From: Rotaria sordida
Lineage: Eukaryota; Rotifera; Eurotatoria; Philodinida; Philodinidae
Reading direction: 5' to 3'
DNA: 64,000 nucleotides
Assembly (NCBI GenBank): GCA_905250125.1
Contig: CAJNOL010000937.1
Location: forward strand, 3,022 to 67,021
Below the pieces are notes generated by a model. The model searched no databases. It was given only the letters and a program-made list of their open reading frames with translations, and was not told the DNA's origin. The position numbers and the translations under genes were made by a program. Shown here piece after piece: positions 60,235-64,000 of the stretch (positions are counted from its first letter, which is position 1; each line of letters opens with the position of its first letter).

Positions 60235-61887
60235 ATGGCTAATAATCAATTAGATATTAATTCATTACCTATTTATAAATTATTTTTTGATGATATTGAA
60301 GAAATATTTCTTAATACAGTATCATTTCGTGTTCTTAATATATTATTTTTAATAACATGTTTATTTACTATTGGAATATTAGTTCTTCTTTTTTATCGAT
60401 CACAAGAACTTTTTTTAACTAGTCTTATTCCATTTATATATACGTTAATATTCTATGATTTTATTCAATTATTATCCTTAATATTATTAAAATATAATGC
60501 AACTGAATATTTTCTTAATCAATTATGTCGTTGGCCATATTATTTAAAATCTTCATCGGATGCTGGTCAATGTTTAACAATAATATTTATATTTGCTTTA
60601 AGTCGTTATCATATACGATATTTTATAACACATAATAATTTATCTAATACAAGTCATATTCATTCTCGTGCATTAGTATTTGTTTGTTTATTATTTATTG
60701 TTTATGATAATAATTGGATAACACATTTAAAAGTTGAAAAAGTACATTTAATAACATTAAATGAAACAAAATATGAAATTAATGTTCAAGAATTACCTAT
60801 ATCATTATATGATATAACAGAAATACAAATGCATTCTCATCAACGTTTTATAACTGATCTTGATAAATATTCACGAGGTTATGAAAAAAATATAATTATA
60901 CAAAATCAACAAAAAATAACTAAAGATAAATTTATACATAACAATAACGATGGTTCAATACACGCAATAATTATAAAATTTCCTTCGGATTATTTTCTTA
61001 ATACAATAAAAAATCGTACAAAAAGAATATTAAAAGATCTTGAAGAACAAGAACAACTAGATATATTAAATCAAACAATAGATGAAAATGAATATAATAA
61101 TTCATATCGTATTAATCGTTGTACATATGGACAAACAAATTTTTTTTTAACAAACTTTCTTTCATTAATTCATTCAATATGTTATTTTATATTAATATTA
61201 TATTATTTAATAATTATTTATGCATATAAAATAACAGATACATCAATTAATTATCATAAACAATTTTATGAAAAATCATTTAAATTTCGAAAACAAAAAT
61301 CAATCGAACGTCATAAACAATTTATATTATTAACGCATTTAAAACATTTTTTATATATTATTATTTATTTACATACATTGTTTACATTAATTCGTCTTAT
61401 TTATGTATGTTCATTAACAATAATATTATGTTTTGTTGAAACACCATTTAAATGGTTACCAATAAAAATATTCTTTTATTGTCTTTTTTTAATAAGTTAT
61501 TTTTCCATTCCATTACGTATGAGTTTATTATTTATTTTTTGTTTTTTAACACAATTTTCAAAATATATACGATCAATAATATTTTATTTATTTCATACTA
61601 ATTTACGTTTTTCATGGAAATTAGAAAAACCAACAATATGTTTTCGATTACGATTTACACCATATAATATTAATTCAAATCAAAATGAACAAAGAATTAA
61701 TTCATTGGTACTTGATTTATCATCATCAATGATTGAAGATCAATCAACTATAATACCACAAGATTCAATTGTTATGTATAATGAAAGTAGTGGTAGTTAT
61801 AATGGTGTAACTACAACTATTCTAACATCACCAAATATATTTGTCAACGAAACAACATCACCTGTATGTGCTATGACTAAACTGTGA
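60235..61887 (+). CDS. Divergent seven-helix receptor (GPCR-like)
   Basis: A single exon codes 550 residues. Seven hydrophobic segments are visible at about residues 33-54, 60-85, 110-122, 144-157, 303-332, 369-393 and 402-440 (the last may include two). Cys98 before helix 3 and the Cys of NRCTYGQ in the long second extracellular loop could form the conserved class A disulfide. SRYHIRYF at the end of helix 3 stands where DRY is expected. The second extracellular loop is very long (about 140 residues), with ETKYEINVQELP and a charged stretch. The third intracellular loop is basic (KFRKQKSIERHKQF), and the C-terminal tail is Ser/Asn-rich. It is probably an orphan rhodopsin-like receptor of a lineage-specific expansion. 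The ligand is unknown. The ATG at 60235 directly follows an ATT repeat, and no closer upstream in-frame ATG improves the model. Confidence 0.6.
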   Translation: MANNQLDINSLPIYKLFFDDIEEIFLNTVSFRVLNILFLITCLFTIGILVLLFYRSQELFLTSLIPFIYTLIFYDFIQLLSLILLKYNATEYFLNQLCRWPYYLKSSSDAGQCLTIIFIFALSRYHIRYFITHNNLSNTSHIHSRALVFVCLLFIVYDNNWITHLKVEKVHLITLNETKYEINVQELPISLYDITEIQMHSHQRFITDLDKYSRGYEKNIIIQNQQKITKDKFIHNNNDGSIHAIIIKFPSDYFLNTIKNRTKRILKDLEEQEQLDILNQTIDENEYNNSYRINRCTYGQTNFFLTNFLSLIHSICYFILILYYLIIIYAYKITDTSINYHKQFYEKSFKFRKQKSIERHKQFILLTHLKHFLYIIIYLHTLFTLIRLIYVCSLTIILCFVETPFKWLPIKIFFYCLFLISYFSIPLRMSLLFIFCFLTQFSKYIRSIIFYLFHTNLRFSWKLEKPTICFRLRFTPYNINSNQNEQRINSLVLDLSSSMIEDQSTIIPQDSIVMYNESSGSYNGVTTTILTSPNIFVNETTSPVCAMTKL

Positions 61888-63855
61888 TTTGTATTCATTC
61901 GTTGTTTGTTGTTTCTTTTTGTGAATAAAAAAAAAGAAAATTTCGGTTCATAAAATGAATCATATTTTAGTTGACAAGCCTATAACTACAATTTAGTTAA
62001 ATTATTCAAAATCTGAATATTCTTATTAAATGTATTTAAAATCAATGTTTATTTGGTTTTTTTTTTCATTTCAAAAAGAAGTTTATTTTGATTAGGAGAT
62101 ATAATATAACTAATAGAAATAAAGTTATTTCAAATAATTTAAATGAAAAATTCGATGATTATAATTAGAAAACTATGTAACTATTTACAGTAAATAAAAA
62201 AGAAAAGTCGTGATGTTTTGTCAAACTTTTATGAGTACAGAAATATCAATGTCGATTGTCTAATTAACCATCAAAAACGTTAATAATATTTGAAAATTAG
62301 ATAAATACTGTCTGTCGTCTTCTATAGAATTATTCCGTGATATGACATGTCATTATTTACTAGAGTTCCGATAGCACTGTGACGTTTGTACAATTAATCT
62401 GAAGTTCTAAAATAAAAAACAAAAAATATCACTTCGAACAGAAGAGTTATGTGATTGGATATTGAAGTAAAACTTTCTTTAGATTTTATTATTAGAAATT
62501 AATTTCTTTAAGAATTTCATTTCTAAATGGAAGGTAATCGTTTCTTATTTCATCTTTATTTTTTGATAGTTTACATGAAATCATCAATATTTTTATCATA
62601 ATAAGATGTCATGATTATCAAAAGGACGATAATACTACTTTATTAATTACTAACAAAAAAAAAAGATTAGAAAAACATCATTCACAGTTTACTTATATAA
62701 ATTGCAGTGGATATGGTATTCATTTTTTATAAATGATAATTTCTCCATTTGACTTCTGTCAAAGCTTTAGAAAAAAATTACTTCTGTTAATTTTACTGAA
62801 AAGCTTTTTATTTATATTTGATGCTCTTTAAAAAAGTATTATTAAAAACAAATAGTTTTTTTACATCTGCAAACTATCGTGTCCAGCTTTTTTTAGAAAC
62901 TTTGCCATTACAGTTCATCTATTATAGAATATATTAGATAGAAAACTTTCTTGGTTATTAAATGTACTATCTAAACTCGAGATAATTGCTTAATATTGTA
63001 GAAAAAAAACGATACGTTGTTATTAAACTTTTTTCTAACATCTTACATTGTGTAATCAATTCTGTCACTGTCGATAGATTGATATATATATCGGATAAAG
63101 CAATTAGTCTCGAATAATCGTAGATCAAATGAATTTCTATATAATCTCCAATAATTTTTTATTTTTAGAGAACTAGTTGGTTTTAATAAAACCATTACTT
63201 TTGAAGATGATTGTATGTAAACTCTCTCTATGCAATATTTCAAACTTAGAAAATTTGAATTCTAATCAAGATTGAGATAATCTTTTTTTTTAATTATCAG
63301 ATTGTGTTTGAAATAGAACATTACTATAATTGTTTTAACATGCGTTTTTGATTGTCAATAATTTGGAGAAGTTATTAATTATTACTTTTCAAATGTTTAA
63401 TGAAAAGATCGAATCACATTCAACAAACGATCGTTTCTATAGCCTCAAAATGCTTTTGTACGAATTTGAATACTATATGACGATTAGTTTGAATGGTTTC
63501 TCATCAGCAATGGCTGATTTTTCAAACCAGACTTGCCGATGATGATAGTCAGTTTAATGTTTTTCTATGATTTATCAAAGGTGACTTTTGCTATTATTTC
63601 TAAGATAACGAATTAAAAGAGCAAATTTCTACATTACATTTAGATGTACAGTGAATCAGGAGCGTAATCATCAGTGTCCAATGATAGTCACATAGATAGT
63701 TTTTTCAAAGATAGATCGTTGATGAGATTTTATCCAAATGCTTTCATTGTCGAATAATTAGCTTAAGGATCACCATCTATGTATAAGAACGAACTGAGTA
63801 GATACAATTCGACGCACATCAATAAAGCAGTTATGTACATGAGTATATCCTTAAG
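61888..63855. other. Gene-free stretch
   Basis: AT-rich, no exon recognised. Short frames at 63043-63243, 63348-63542 and 63779-63976 show no motif. Confidence 0.5.
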
Positions 63856-63856
63856 C

Positions 63857-63968
63857 CTCCCCTCAAAAATCGATGTTGGGCCAGGAACATTCAAATCACA
63901 TGAAATTTTTAGGACATGTTGGGATTGTAGTGGAACGGCTATGGTAAAATGTTCAATCCTATATTATG
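63857..63968 (+). repeat. Dispersed repeat, copy 2
   Basis: Starts TCCCCTCAAAAATCGATGT and GGCCAGGAACATTCAAAT, matching 2008-2105 in the same orientation. It carries about 25 bp of extra sequence (TTTTTAGGACATGTTGGGA...) in its middle relative to copy 1. Confidence 0.65.
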
Positions 63969-64000
63969 ACCTTTGAAGAAGATATTCAACAAGCAAGAGT

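Noticed and set aside
1..64000. CRISPR arrays, bacterial operons, riboswitches
   Set aside because: The spliced genes are eukaryotic, and no regularly spaced direct repeats of CRISPR type exist. The only tandem array (23867-24030) has a continuous ~72 bp unit.

Overview
The window is animal nuclear DNA. It is very AT-rich, its genes are split by many GT-AG introns (often about 45-70 nt, some 1-2 kb), and intergenic DNA is full of homopolymer runs, microsatellites and decayed mobile elements. The proteins are metazoan (EXOC2, DNA ligase 3, ALDH6A1, SLC38A10-like, lysosomal alpha-mannosidase). A decayed GH5 cellulase-like gene, tiny introns and extreme AT content together suggest a rotifer, probably a bdelloid of Rotaria type. 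That assignment is inference, because no diagnostic marker such as rRNA, spliced leader or a true telomere array is present.

Layout. 1-6.4 kb: the 3' end of a GH38 alpha-mannosidase, a 4 kb gene-free stretch with a large foldback element, then a broken second copy of the same gene. 6.6-7.2 kb: a small three-exon CD225/dispanin-like membrane protein (minus). 11.2-14.8 kb: SLC38A10-like amino-acid transporter, nine exons (minus). 15.2-22.6 kb: complete EXOC2/Sec5, fifteen exons (minus), with a small secreted/membrane protein gene nested in an intron on the other strand. 23.8 kb: a 100-N gap beside a tandem repeat. 24.1-27.1 kb: two direct copies of an inositol polyphosphate 5-phosphatase gene. 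27.2-29.7 kb: a Gfo/Idh/MocA (dihydrodiol dehydrogenase-like) oxidoreductase, which meets stop-to-stop a ten-exon cyclic-nucleotide-binding-domain gene (29.7-33.2 kb, minus). 35 kb: a MULE-type transposase relic with a FLYWCH finger. 36.4 kb: a two-exon 74-residue protein. 36.9-38.0 kb: GH5 pseudogene. 38.1-40.5 kb: methylmalonate-semialdehyde dehydrogenase, fifteen exons (minus). 40.5-48.9 kb: no intact gene. 48.9-54.4 kb: complete DNA ligase 3, eleven exons. 54.4-60.2 kb: no gene, apart from a piggyBac-like end and a GC-rich island. 60.2-61.9 kb: a single-exon divergent seven-helix receptor. 61.9-64 kb: no gene, ending in a dispersed repeat also present near the window start.

The genes are ordinary housekeeping or signalling functions with no shared pathway, and I see no operon-like organisation. 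The more interesting content is structural: sense-antisense overlaps at both ends of genes, a duplicated phosphatase whose copies share the same apparent loss of a splice donor, a symmetric cassette-like exon of foreign composition, several families of foldback elements in introns, and a cellulase-like reading frame closed only by stop codons. I did not find a convincing new multi-gene system. All exon boundaries were read by eye from splice signals and reading-frame continuity. For the six complete multi-exon genes with clear homologs, and for the small two-exon gene, the summed exons are a multiple of three with one closing stop.
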